Assembly (NCBI GenBank): GCA_035640035.1
Contig: DASQWX010000016.1
Coordinates: 1 to 41,395 of the forward strand
DNA length: 41,395 nt
Origin: 13-2-20CM-68-14 sp035640035
GTDB lineage: Bacteria; Actinomycetota; Thermoleophilia; Gaiellales; Gaiellaceae
Reading direction: 5' to 3'
A program made the translations under genes and the position numbers. Each line of letters starts with the position of its first letter. Position 1 is the stretch's first letter. Positions 29,753 through 37,879 of the stretch are shown one piece after another. The notes beneath the pieces were generated by a model, which was not told where the DNA came from, searched no databases, and worked only from the letters and a program-made list of their open reading frames with translations.

Positions 29753-30334
29753 TTGTCGCTAGCCCAGCCCGATTTTGGCGTCCTTCGCAAGGCTCAACGC
29801 GGTGATGAGCGAGCGTTTTCGCTCATCGTCCGGGCCTACGAGGTGCCTGTCTTCAACTACGTGATGCGGCTCGTCGGCGACAGGGCGCTGGCGGAGGATC
29901 TGACGCAGGAAGTCTTCATTCGGGTCTTCCAGGGGCTGCCGAAGTTCTCACTCCGCTCGAAGTTCACGACCTGGCTCTTCCAGGTGACCAAGAATCGTGT
30001 CCTGGACGAGCTGCGTGCGAGCGAGCGCCGTCCCCGGGCGCTGGTCGCGATCGACGACGCCCCGCCGCTCGAGGCGGTCGATGCCCCGGTCGAGCAGGTC
30101 GAGATGATCGACGCGCTCTGGACGGCCGTCGACGGGCTCAACACCGATCTGAAGATGGCGCTGCTCCTCCGCGACGTGGTCGGCCTCTCCTACAACGAGA
30201 TCGCCGACGCGCTCGACACCACGCTCGCCACCGTGAAGTGGCGGATTTTCAAGGCGCGGGAGGAAGTCCAGCTGGCCCTGGCCCGCGAGGGCATCACCTT
30301 CGGCCGCGAGGCCGAGGTCGTCGAGCTCTACTAA
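29753..30334 (+). CDS. ECF-type RNA polymerase sigma factor
   Basis: 193 residues, group IV sigma-70. Region 2: AYEVPVFNYVMRLVGDRALA, DLTQEVFIRVFQGLPKF and FTTWLFQVTKNRVLDELRAS. Region 4: LKMALLLRDVVGLSYNEIAD, then LDTTLATVKWRIFKAREEVQ, which recognises -35 DNA. No anti-sigma factor lies beside it (the next gene is a convergent phosphatase), so its control is not evident here. Start TTG at 29753 just downstream of TATACT. Confidence 0.93.
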   Translation: MSLAQPDFGVLRKAQRGDERAFSLIVRAYEVPVFNYVMRLVGDRALAEDLTQEVFIRVFQGLPKFSLRSKFTTWLFQVTKNRVLDELRASERRPRALVAIDDAPPLEAVDAPVEQVEMIDALWTAVDGLNTDLKMALLLRDVVGLSYNEIADALDTTLATVKWRIFKAREEVQLALAREGITFGREAEVVELY

Positions 30335-30342
30335 AGACCCTT

Positions 30343-31086
30343 CTAGACCCCTTCGGCCAAACGGGCCGCGAGCGACTCGGGCAGGCCGTGCTCGCGGATC
30401 TCCGCCTGCGTGCGCTCGATCGGGTACTCGACCCGGCGGAACGTCGCCAGCTGGCCGGTCTCGAGCAAGAGGTACGCCGCCCTTGGATCGCCGTCGCGCG
30501 GCTGCCCGACCGAGCCGGGGTTCAAAAGCCAACGGCCCGCGTCGAGCTCGACGACGGTTTCGCTCGGCGCGACGCCGCCCGCGAGCACGTCACCATCGAG
30601 CCCGATTGCGAGCGGCACATGGCTGTGGCCGACGAGCACGAGCGGAGCGGGCGTCGCCTCCAGCGTCCACCAGGCCGCTTCCTCGCTGAGGACGTACTCC
30701 CACACGGGGTCTCGGGCACTCCCGTGGAAGAGCGCAACCTCGTCGCGGCGTCCGCTCGGCCGGAGCTCGGTGAGGAACTCACGGGCGTCCGGTTCCAGCA
30801 CGTCCTGTGTCCACCGCGCCGCGGCGGCCGCCTCGCCGGCGAAGTCGTCGATCGAGAGCGAGCCGAGGACGACGAGGTCGTGGTTCCCGGCGAGGCAGAG
30901 ATCGGCGTGACCGGCGACCGTGCGACAGCACTCGTTCGGCCGGGGTCCGTACCCGACGAGGTCGCCGAGGCACCAGAGCTCGTCGGGCTTGTCGTCGGCG
31001 ACGGCCGCGAGGACTGCGTCGAGCGCGTGCCGGTTACCGTGGACGTCCGAGATGACTGCGACGCGCTTGGCCAAGAGCGCCACCAT
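30343..31086 (-). CDS. Metallophosphoesterase (YfcE/ApaH-like)
   Basis: 247 residues, calcineurin-like phosphoesterase. Metal and catalytic motifs appear in order: ISDVHGNRHAL (DxH), LGDLVGYGPRPNE (GDxxGYGP), LAGNHD (GNHD) and LVGHSHVPL (GHxH). The GDLVGYG...NE variant is typical of a bacterial branch with unknown substrates. Its 5' end overlaps the divergent M48 peptidase gene: ATG at 31086 and an alternative TTG at 31074, the latter 7 nt after TATGGT. Confidence 0.9.
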   Translation of the reverse strand: MVALLAKRVAVISDVHGNRHALDAVLAAVADDKPDELWCLGDLVGYGPRPNECCRTVAGHADLCLAGNHDLVVLGSLSIDDFAGEAAAAARWTQDVLEPDAREFLTELRPSGRRDEVALFHGSARDPVWEYVLSEEAAWWTLEATPAPLVLVGHSHVPLAIGLDGDVLAGGVAPSETVVELDAGRWLLNPGSVGQPRDGDPRAAYLLLETGQLATFRRVEYPIERTQAEIREHGLPESLAARLAEGV

Positions 31087-32293
31087 AGTCCTCGCCGTCG
31101 CAGCGTGGCTCGCCGCAGCGGCCTTCCTCTGGCGGACGAAGGTGCCCGAAAATCTGCACCTTCCGCATCTCGACGCTTCGGCGTACTTCTCCCAGTCGCA
31201 GCTCGATCGCGCGGCGCGCTACAGCTCGGTCGGCCGGCTGCTCTACCTGCTCGGCGTGGTCGTGGAGATCGCCGTGCTCGCCGTTCTCGCGCTCCTCGGC
31301 CGCAGGCTCGCCAGGGGCTTCGCCCTCGGCGAGATCGGAGCCGGTGTGATGATCGGCGTCGCGACGTCGCTCTTCGTCACGCTCGCAACGCTGCCGGTCG
31401 GGGTAGTGGATCTGTGGTGGGACCGCCGTTACGGGATCTCGAAGGAGGAGTACTGGAGCTACGTGGTGGGCCAGTGGGGCGGCATTCTCGTCAGGACGGC
31501 GACGATCGCAATCGTCGTCGCCGTCGTCATGTGGCTGGCGCGACGGTTCCCACGCGGTTGGTGGGCGATCGTCGCGCCGCTCTTCGTCGTCGTCGGGGCA
31601 GCGTTCGTGGTCGTGGGCGCGTTGGTCGCGCCGATCGGGACGCATCGGATCCCTGACCCGCAGGTTGCGGCGGCGGCGCAGCGCCTCGAGCGGATCGAGG
31701 GCGTGACCGGGACGACGATCCGCGTCGACAAGGTCAGCAACGACACCCGCGCCGTGAACGGCGAGACGACCGGAGTCGGGCCGACGACCGTCGTCATCCT
31801 CTGGGACACGCTGTTCAAGTCGCACCTGAGCGATCGGGCAATCGAGTTCGTCACGGCCCATGAGCTCGGGCACGCCGCGCGGCGTCACATCGTGAAGGGC
31901 CTCGGCTGGGGCGTGCTCTTCACCGTGCCCCTGACGTTTCTCCTCGCCGAGGCGACCCGACGCCGTGGTGGATTACACCGCGCCGAGGTCGTGCCGTTCG
32001 CCCTCCTCGTCTCGTTCGTGCTGGGAATCGCGGCGATGCCAGCCGAAAACGTCGTCTCCCGCCGTTACGAGTCAGAAGCGGACTGGGTCGCGCTTCAGGC
32101 GACGCGCGACCCTTCCGCCGGGCGCGAGGCCCTCCGCAGCTTCACGCGGATCGACCTCGCCCAGCCCAATCCGCCCGGCTGGTCGTACGTCGTCGTCGGC
32201 GACCACCCGACGGTGATGCAGCGGCTCGCGATGACCCGTGCCTGGAGTGCTAGGAATCGTCGTCGGGCCGGTTCGTCTCGGGGAGGTTCCTGA
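31052..32293 (+). CDS. M48-family (CAAX protease-like) membrane metallopeptidase
   Basis: 413 residues. N-terminal multi-span membrane part (IVLAVAAWLAAAAFL; YLLGVVVEIAVLAVLALL; VMIGVATSLFVTLATLP; a further pair) and the zinc site FVTAHELGHAARRH with the third ligand in RRYESEADWVAL. Architecture matches Ste24/HtpX-like M48 peptidases, which clip membrane proteins. Start uncertain: ATG 31052 or TTG 31067; both overlap the 5' end of the divergent phosphatase. The 3' end overlaps the DUF3467 gene by 44 bases. Confidence 0.9.
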   Translation: MTATRLAKSATIVLAVAAWLAAAAFLWRTKVPENLHLPHLDASAYFSQSQLDRAARYSSVGRLLYLLGVVVEIAVLAVLALLGRRLARGFALGEIGAGVMIGVATSLFVTLATLPVGVVDLWWDRRYGISKEEYWSYVVGQWGGILVRTATIAIVVAVVMWLARRFPRGWWAIVAPLFVVVGAAFVVVGALVAPIGTHRIPDPQVAAAAQRLERIEGVTGTTIRVDKVSNDTRAVNGETTGVGPTTVVILWDTLFKSHLSDRAIEFVTAHELGHAARRHIVKGLGWGVLFTVPLTFLLAEATRRRGGLHRAEVVPFALLVSFVLGIAAMPAENVVSRRYESEADWVALQATRDPSAGREALRSFTRIDLAQPNPPGWSYVVVGDHPTVMQRLAMTRAWSARNRRRAGSSRGGS

Positions 32294-32552
32294 TCCCCTC
32301 GCGAGACGACCATTTCGACCACGAGTCCTCCATGGCGTCGAGGAGCTCGCGCATGAAGCGGTTCGACATGTTCACGCGTGCGACGACGACGCCCGGCACG
32401 TCACCCTCCTCGACCTCGTGGTCGATGCGCGCGAACGTCAGCGTGAACTCGTAGTCCGAGAAGCTGATGTTGGCGAAGTTCGCGTAGACGCCCGCCAGGT
32501 GCTCGGGGTCCAGATGAATGTTGAGCTGGCGCTCCTGGGCGTCCTCGTCCAT
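32250..32552 (-). CDS. DUF3467-family protein
   Basis: 100 residues. LNIHLDPEHLAGVYANFANI, then SFSDYEFTLTFARIDH and VVVARVNMSNRFMRELLDAM match DUF3467, a small family of unknown function common in bacteria. The tail is acidic. ATG at 32552 is 6 nt after TATCGT. It is divergent from the channel gene at 32573, only 20 bases between the two start codons, and converges with the M48 gene, overlapping it by 44 bases. Confidence 0.87.
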   Translation of the reverse strand: MDEDAQERQLNIHLDPEHLAGVYANFANISFSDYEFTLTFARIDHEVEEGDVPGVVVARVNMSNRFMRELLDAMEDSWSKWSSREGIRNLPETNRPDDDS

Positions 32553-32572
32553 GCGCCTACGATACTAGGCGC
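32553..32572. promoter_or_regulatory. Palindromic bidirectional promoter
   Basis: The 20 bases between two divergent start codons are GCGCCTA, six bases, TAGGCGC: a perfect 7-bp inverted repeat. They hold -10-like TACGAT (plus, 32558-32563) and TATCGT or TAGTAT on the minus strand, which overlap. Confidence 0.55.
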
Positions 32573-33598
32573 GTGGACGAAGGCTTCAGCCCGCGCCGGA
32601 TCGGCTACGCAATGACCGCCCTGGCCGTGGTGCTCGCCATCGGGACGATCGGGTACCGCTGGTCTCTCGGGGAGACCTGGCTGCAGGCCCTCTACCGATC
32701 GATCGTCACGAGCGCGCTCGTCGGCCTCGACACCGTTCCGAGGAACGACTCGGCCCGAATCCTCTCGATCTTCATGGTCTTCGCCGGGGTAACTATCTTT
32801 GCGTTCGTCGCATCGACGCTGGTCGAGGGCATCGCCCGCGGAGTCCTGACCGGCGCGCTGGCCGAGAAGAGGAGGCGACGGGCGATCCAGAAGCTCCACG
32901 ACCACTACATCATCTGCGGCTACGGCCGCGTCGGTCAGCGGATCGCCGACGAGTTCCGGCACGCGGGTGCGGACTACGTGGTCGTCGACTTCCACGAGGA
33001 TGCGCTCGAGGCGGCCCGCGAGCACGGCGACTACTACGTCGAGGGAAACGCGACCGACGACGACGACCTGCGCGCCGCGGGGCTCGAGCGCGCCCGAGGA
33101 GTCGTCGCAGCCTCGGATTCGGACGCGGACAACCTCTACATCACCCTCTCCGCGAGTGCGGCGCGGCCTGACCTGCTGATCGTCGCGCGCGCCTCGAACG
33201 AGGACGCGGCGAAAAAGCTCCGGCTGGCCGGTGCCGAGCGGGTCGTGCAGCCGTACGCGGCGGCCGGACGCGTGATGGCAAACCTGATGCTGAAGCCGCA
33301 GGTCACGGCCTTCGTCGACGTCGTCACCACGGCGGCCTCGGGCACCGATCTCCGCTTCGAGGAGCTCGAGATACCTCCCGTGTTCGCCCATACAGGGCGA
33401 ACAATCGGCGAGCTCCGCATCCGAGGAAGGACCGGCGCCGTCATCGTCGCCGTGCGCAAGCGGGACGGGCACTTCGAGACGACGCCGAATCCCGACATGA
33501 CGCTCGAGCCGGGCGACGTCCTGATCGCGGCCGGGACGGACGAGGAGCTACGCGCGCTGGACGAGCTGTTCTCCGCCGAGACCGTTGCCCGCCGCTGA
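32573..33598 (+). CDS. TrkA-domain ion channel with degenerate selectivity filter
   Basis: 341 residues. Two transmembrane helices (AMTALAVVLAIGTIGY; ILSIFMVFAGVTIFAFVAST) flank a pore loop, followed by a TrkA-N/RCK Rossmann domain (HYIICGYGRVGQRIADEF, about 111-128; ligand acidic strand YVVVDFHED) and a TrkA-C domain (FAHTGRTIGELRIRGRTGAV onward). The filter position reads SALVGLDTVP (residues 47-56) instead of T-V-G-Y-G-D, so potassium selectivity is doubtful. GTG start. The last 14 bases overlap argS. Confidence 0.9.
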   Translation: MDEGFSPRRIGYAMTALAVVLAIGTIGYRWSLGETWLQALYRSIVTSALVGLDTVPRNDSARILSIFMVFAGVTIFAFVASTLVEGIARGVLTGALAEKRRRRAIQKLHDHYIICGYGRVGQRIADEFRHAGADYVVVDFHEDALEAAREHGDYYVEGNATDDDDLRAAGLERARGVVAASDSDADNLYITLSASAARPDLLIVARASNEDAAKKLRLAGAERVVQPYAAAGRVMANLMLKPQVTAFVDVVTTAASGTDLRFEELEIPPVFAHTGRTIGELRIRGRTGAVIVAVRKRDGHFETTPNPDMTLEPGDVLIAAGTDEELRALDELFSAETVARR

Positions 33599-35111
33599 TC
33601 CCATCGCGCGCCTCGCAGCGGGGCTCAGCGAAGCTGTCGGGACGTCGGTCGAGCTCGCGCGTCCCAACGACCCGGCGCACGGTGACTACGCGACGAACGC
33701 CGCGTTGCAGCTCGCACCCGAACGCCGAAAGGCGCCCCGCGAGCTGGCCGAGGAGATGCGGGCTGCGGTCGCAGCGCTGCCCGCAGTCGAGCGGACCGAA
33801 GTTGCGGGACCCGGCTTCGTCAACCTCTGGCTTGCGGATGCCTGGTTTGCCGAGGCTCTCGCCTCGATCGTCGAGCGCGGGCGCGACTTCGGCGCCGGCG
33901 AGCCGGACCGCCCCCGGCGGATCCAGGTGGAGATGGTGTCCGCGAACCCGACCGGGCCGATCACCGTCGCCTCGGCGCGGAACGGCGCGTACGGAGACTC
34001 CGTCGCACGGTTGATCGAGTTCGCCGGCGACGACGTCGAGCGCGAGTATTACTACAACGACTCCGGCGCGCAGATGGCGAAGTTCAAAGCCTCCGTCGAG
34101 GCGCGGCGTCGTGGGGAGGAGCCACCGGAGGACGGCTACCGCGGCTCATACATCGACGAGCTGGCGGCCGGCGACGAGGACCCGGTTCCGCGCATGCTCG
34201 CGCAGATCGAGCGGACGCTCGACCGTTTCCGCGTCCATTTCGACTCGTGGGCGTTGCAGAGCAAGCTCGAGCGACGGCTCGACGAGTTCCTGCCGAAGCT
34301 CGACACGTACGAAAAGGACGGTGCCGTCTGGGCACGGTCTTCCGAGCACGGCGACGAGGCCGACCGCGTGTTGATCCGGTCGGCGGCGCAGGGCGGAGGC
34401 CCGACCTATCGCGCCGCGGATGTCGTCTACCTCGCCGACAAGCTCGAGCGAGGCTACGACCGGGCCATCTACGTCCTCGGCGCCGACCACCACGGGACGC
34501 GGAACTGGTATCGGGCGGTCGCGCGCATGCTCGGCTATGACCCCGACCGGATCGAGATCTTGATCTACCAGCTCGTGCACCTGTCCAGAGGCGGCGAGCA
34601 GACGAAGATGTCGAAGCGACGCGGCGACGTCGTCTTCCTGGACGAATTCATGGACGAGGTCGGGGTCGATGCGGCGCGCTGGTACCTGGTCAGCCGGGGC
34701 CCCGATCAGACGATCGACATCGACGTCGATCTCGCCGCCGAGCGGAGCCAGAAGAACCCGGTCTACTACGTCCAGTACGCCCATGCCCGGATCGCCGGAA
34801 TCCTCCGAAACGCCGGCGATGCCGAGGTCTCGCCAGAGGCTGTCGGGAAGCTCGCGGCCGAGGAACGCGATCTGATAAAGCGGCTGACCGAGTTCCCGAC
34901 GATCGCGGGCGAGGCGACCGAGCGGCGAGGCCCGCAGGCGATCCCCGTCTACGCGATTCGCGTCGCGGACGACTTCCATCGCTTCTACACGGAGCACCGC
35001 GTGCTCGGAAGCGATGAGCAGCCGTTCAGGCTCGCCCTCTGCCGCGCGACCCAGTGCGTGATCGCGCGCTCGCTCGATCTGATCGGGGTCGAGGCGCCCG
35101 AGCGGATGTAA
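33585..35111 (+). CDS. argS: Arginyl-tRNA synthetase, HIGH motif not conserved
   Basis: 508 residues. An N-terminal Add1-like domain (HGDYATNAALQLA) leads into the class I catalytic core. Where ArgRS has PTGPxHxGHxR, this has PTGPITVASAR (122-132), so both HIGH histidines are lost. Further landmarks are YYYNDSGAQM, IYVLGADHHG, the loop KMSKRRGDVVF (341-351), VQYAHARIAGILRN and the anticodon-domain ending FHRFYTEHRVL...CRATQCVIARSLDLIGV. The rest is well conserved, arguing for a maintained gene. TTG start overlaps the channel stop by 14 bases. No other argS is in the window. Confidence 0.9.
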   Translation: MPAADPIARLAAGLSEAVGTSVELARPNDPAHGDYATNAALQLAPERRKAPRELAEEMRAAVAALPAVERTEVAGPGFVNLWLADAWFAEALASIVERGRDFGAGEPDRPRRIQVEMVSANPTGPITVASARNGAYGDSVARLIEFAGDDVEREYYYNDSGAQMAKFKASVEARRRGEEPPEDGYRGSYIDELAAGDEDPVPRMLAQIERTLDRFRVHFDSWALQSKLERRLDEFLPKLDTYEKDGAVWARSSEHGDEADRVLIRSAAQGGGPTYRAADVVYLADKLERGYDRAIYVLGADHHGTRNWYRAVARMLGYDPDRIEILIYQLVHLSRGGEQTKMSKRRGDVVFLDEFMDEVGVDAARWYLVSRGPDQTIDIDVDLAAERSQKNPVYYVQYAHARIAGILRNAGDAEVSPEAVGKLAAEERDLIKRLTEFPTIAGEATERRGPQAIPVYAIRVADDFHRFYTEHRVLGSDEQPFRLALCRATQCVIARSLDLIGVEAPERM

Positions 35112-35116
35112 CGGTT

Positions 35117-35122
35117 TAGGAT
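35117..35122 (+). promoter_or_regulatory. -10 element of glpX
   Basis: TAGGAT ends 6 nt before the ATG at 35129, with no Shine-Dalgarno: a leaderless promoter directly after argS. Confidence 0.6.
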
Positions 35123-35128
35123 CAAGAC

Positions 35129-36151
35129 ATGGCCGTCGCCGAGGAGACGAGCGGCAGGCCGGGCGCGCCGGTTCGTCCCGACCGTAACCTGGCGCTCGAG
35201 CTCGTTCGCGTCACCGAGTCGGCCGCGATGGGGGCCGGACGGTGGGTCGGCCGCGGCGACAAGAATGCCGCCGACCAGGCGGCCGTCGATGCGATGCGAT
35301 CGATGCTGGACTCGGTGTCGATGGACGGGGTCGTCGTGATCGGCGAAGGCGAGAAGGACGAGGCCCCGATGCTCTACAACGGCGAGCACGTGGGCGACGG
35401 GACCGGCCCCCAGGTCGACGTCGCCGTCGATCCGCTCGAAGGGACGCGCTTGACGGCCCTCGGGCAGCCGAACGCCATCGCCGTCATCGCCCTCGCCGAG
35501 CGCGGGACGATGTTCTTTCCAGGTGCAGCCGTCTACATGGAGAAGATCGCCGTCGGGCCTGTCGGCCTCGACGCCATCGACATCAACGCGTCGCCGACGG
35601 AGAACGTCAAGGCCGTCGCCGAGGCGAAGGGAGTCTCGACCCGTGCGATCTCCGTCGTCGTCCTCGAGCGCGATCGTCACGACGATCTGATTGCGGAGCT
35701 CCGCGAAGCGGGCGCGAAGGTGAACCTGATCCGGGACGGCGACGTCGCTCCGGCGATCGCGGCGGCCCAGGACGGGACCGGCGTGGACATGCTCTACGGC
35801 ATCGGCGGAACGCCCGAAGGCGTCATCTCCGCCGCAGCGCTCAAGGCAATCGGCGGCGGAATGCAGGGGAAGCTCTGGCCGCGCGACGACGACGAGCGGC
35901 AGCGGCTGATCGCCGAAGGCCTCGATCCGGAGCGGGTGCTGACGACCGACGACCTCGTCTCGGGGCAGGACGTTTTCGTTGCCGCGACCGGCGTCACCAC
36001 GGGCGCCTTACTCCGCGGTGTCCGCTATCTCCCGAACGGGGCGATCACGGATTCGATCGTGATGCGGTCCCGCTCCGGCACCGTGCGGCGGATCGAGGCG
36101 AGGCACGCGCTCGACAAGCTCGAGGCCTTCACGGGGCGGGAGTACGGCTGA
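35129..36151 (+). CDS. glpX: Class II fructose-1,6-bisphosphatase GlpX
   Basis: 340 residues. Hydrolyses fructose 1,6-bisphosphate to fructose 6-phosphate, the committed step of gluconeogenesis. Seen: ALELVRVTESAAMGAGRWVG, GDKNAADQAAVDAMR, VVIGEGEKDEAPMLYNGE, DVAVDPLEGTRLTALGQPNA (metal and phosphate site), YGIGGTPEGVISAAALKAIG, and VMRSRSGTVRRIEARH at the end. Length is typical. Together with class I aldolase, tpiA, gapA, pgk and gpmI in the window it covers the gluconeogenic route from 2-phosphoglycerate to fructose 6-phosphate. Confidence 0.96.
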   Translation: MAVAEETSGRPGAPVRPDRNLALELVRVTESAAMGAGRWVGRGDKNAADQAAVDAMRSMLDSVSMDGVVVIGEGEKDEAPMLYNGEHVGDGTGPQVDVAVDPLEGTRLTALGQPNAIAVIALAERGTMFFPGAAVYMEKIAVGPVGLDAIDINASPTENVKAVAEAKGVSTRAISVVVLERDRHDDLIAELREAGAKVNLIRDGDVAPAIAAAQDGTGVDMLYGIGGTPEGVISAAALKAIGGGMQGKLWPRDDDERQRLIAEGLDPERVLTTDDLVSGQDVFVAATGVTTGALLRGVRYLPNGAITDSIVMRSRSGTVRRIEARHALDKLEAFTGREYG

Positions 36152-36203
36152 GGGACTGATCCGCGAAGGTGTAACGAAGGGCGGCCGTCCGCGACTGCGG
36201 AGA

Positions 36204-36644
36204 ATGAACAAGACGCTCCTCGCGGTCGCGGTCGCCGCCCTCGGGCTGCTCGCGCTCGCTCCCGCGGCGATGCTGCGCGAGTCCGCAGCTCCGACGTTGA
36301 CCGCCAAGTCCTCGTCGTACGGCCGCGTCCTCTTCGACGGCCGCGGCTACGTGCTCTATGCGTTCACGCGGGACGCGAAAGGTCGAAGCGCCTGCTACGG
36401 CGCCTGCGCGAAGGCGTGGCCGGTCTACTTCGCCAAGGGCGGGCTGACTGCCGGCCGCGGCGTGAAGCGGTCCTTGCTCGGAACGACGAAGCGCAGAGAC
36501 GGACGCCGGCAGGTCACGTACGCTGGCCGCCCTCTGTACTTCTACGTCGGCGACCGCAGGCCCGGCCAGATCCTCTGCCAGAACGTGTCCGAGTTCGGCG
36601 GCAAGTGGCTCGTCGTTCGGCCGAGCGGGGCGCTCGTCCGCTAG
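36204..36644 (+). CDS. Secreted repeat protein (COG4315 / PF03640 type)
   Basis: 146 residues. A signal peptide or anchor (LLAVAVAALGLLALAPAAML) precedes two copies of the PF03640 repeat: GRVLFDGRGYVLYAFTRD...SACYGACAKAWPVYF and then VTYAGRPLYFYVGDRRPGQ...FGGKWLVVRPSG. The Cys pair in CYGAC is typical. No lipobox Cys follows the hydrophobic segment, unlike many relatives that are lipoproteins. Function of the family is unknown; redox or ligand binding at the cell surface has been suggested. ATG follows GCGGAGA closely. Ends 5 bases from the convergent TPR gene. Confidence 0.88.
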   Translation: MNKTLLAVAVAALGLLALAPAAMLRESAAPTLTAKSSSYGRVLFDGRGYVLYAFTRDAKGRSACYGACAKAWPVYFAKGGLTAGRGVKRSLLGTTKRRDGRRQVTYAGRPLYFYVGDRRPGQILCQNVSEFGGKWLVVRPSGALVR

Positions 36645-36649
36645 GAGGG

Positions 36650-37879
36650 TCAGCTCGCGAGCCGGACGTACCAGAGCGACGCCGCGGCGCCGAGGATGAG
36701 CACGAAGGCCGGCGTGGCGTACGCGCCATAGCCCGCGCCGGCAGCGACGAGACCAATCACGATGACGGCGGTAAGCGCGAGTGCGCCGGCGGCCCGGTAG
36801 ACGACTTTCCGCCGGTTCGACGGGAGCGAATCGACGTTGCCGGCAGCGAGCGCGAAGACGATGAACCCGAATGTGACAATCAGGAAGTGGGGGTCGTCGA
36901 GCGCGGCGCCGACCGCCGCCGCGCCGGCAGCGCCGATGAAGCCGGCGAAGAGCGCCGCGGCTATCCGGCTGTTGCGGCCGACGACGTGGCGCCCCTCGCG
37001 CGTGGCGAGCAACGTCAGCGTCATGAACGGGTCGGCGGCCCACGTCAGGACGACGAAGCCGATGAAGACGATGGCGAGCGGATAGAACCAGGCGGTGTTG
37101 TCGGTCGTCCTGATCAACCGCCCGATCACGAACGGGGCGACCAGAATCGCCCATTGCGCCTGCTTCGGCAGACGGCTCTGCCAGAGGAAGAACCGGAGCA
37201 AGGCGGCGTAGACAGGGTGGCGTGCCTTCAACGCGAGGACCAACCCCTCGCGGGCATGCTCGTCGGTCGGGTCGAGCCTCAGCGCCTCGCGGAACCCTGC
37301 CAACGCCTGGTCCGAATCGCCGCGGTGGAGGCCGACGAGACCGAGCACGTGATGTGCGCTGTCACGCGTCGGGTCGATTGCGAGGGCGTCGCGTGCTGCG
37401 CGATCGGCCTCGTTCGCGCGCCCGAGGGCTACGAGCGCATGCGCGTGCGTAGCGGCGACGAGGGGGTCGTCGGGCTCGAGCGTGCGCGCCTGCTCTGCCG
37501 CAGCAAGTGCTTCGTCTCGGCGGTCGAGCTGCAGCAGGACCGCGGCGAGGGCCTGGTGGAAGGCGGCCTCCTCCGGATCGACGCGAATAGCAGCCCGGAA
37601 GGTCTGCTCCGCCGCCGTCAGATCCGAATCGACGAGCAGAGCGAGGCCGAGCGTGAAAAGCGCAACCTCGTCGTCCGGGTCGTGCGCGACCGCCTCGCGC
37701 GCCGTTGCAACGGCCTCGTCGGTGCGATCGAGCATGACCAACGCATGCGCCAGCAAGACCAGCGCATAGGGATCGTGCGGGTCGCCAGCGAGGATTGCTC
37801 GGGCCTCGCGCTCCGCGGCTGCGGCCTGGCCCGCCTCGAGTAGGAGCTCGGCCCGTTCGGTGCTGGGCGAGGCGCTCAC
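36650..37879 (-). CDS. TPR-repeat protein with C-terminal membrane domain
   Basis: 409 residues from GTG at 37879. Residues 1-210 are about six tetratricopeptide repeats (YALVLLAHALVMLDRTDEAV; VALFTLGLALLVDSDLTAAE; AFHQALAAVLLQLDRRDEAL; and so on). The C-terminal half has roughly five transmembrane segments (WAILVAPFVIGRLI; WFYPLAIVFIGFVVLTW; and others). The start overlaps the stop of the upstream AAA ATPase gene (GTGA), so the two are translationally coupled and likely act together. The long open frame further upstream is a shadow of that ATPase gene. Confidence 0.85.
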   Translation of the reverse strand: MSASPSTERAELLLEAGQAAAAEREARAILAGDPHDPYALVLLAHALVMLDRTDEAVATAREAVAHDPDDEVALFTLGLALLVDSDLTAAEQTFRAAIRVDPEEAAFHQALAAVLLQLDRRDEALAAAEQARTLEPDDPLVAATHAHALVALGRANEADRAARDALAIDPTRDSAHHVLGLVGLHRGDSDQALAGFREALRLDPTDEHAREGLVLALKARHPVYAALLRFFLWQSRLPKQAQWAILVAPFVIGRLIRTTDNTAWFYPLAIVFIGFVVLTWAADPFMTLTLLATREGRHVVGRNSRIAAALFAGFIGAAGAAAVGAALDDPHFLIVTFGFIVFALAAGNVDSLPSNRRKVVYRAAGALALTAVIVIGLVAAGAGYGAYATPAFVLILGAAASLWYVRLAS

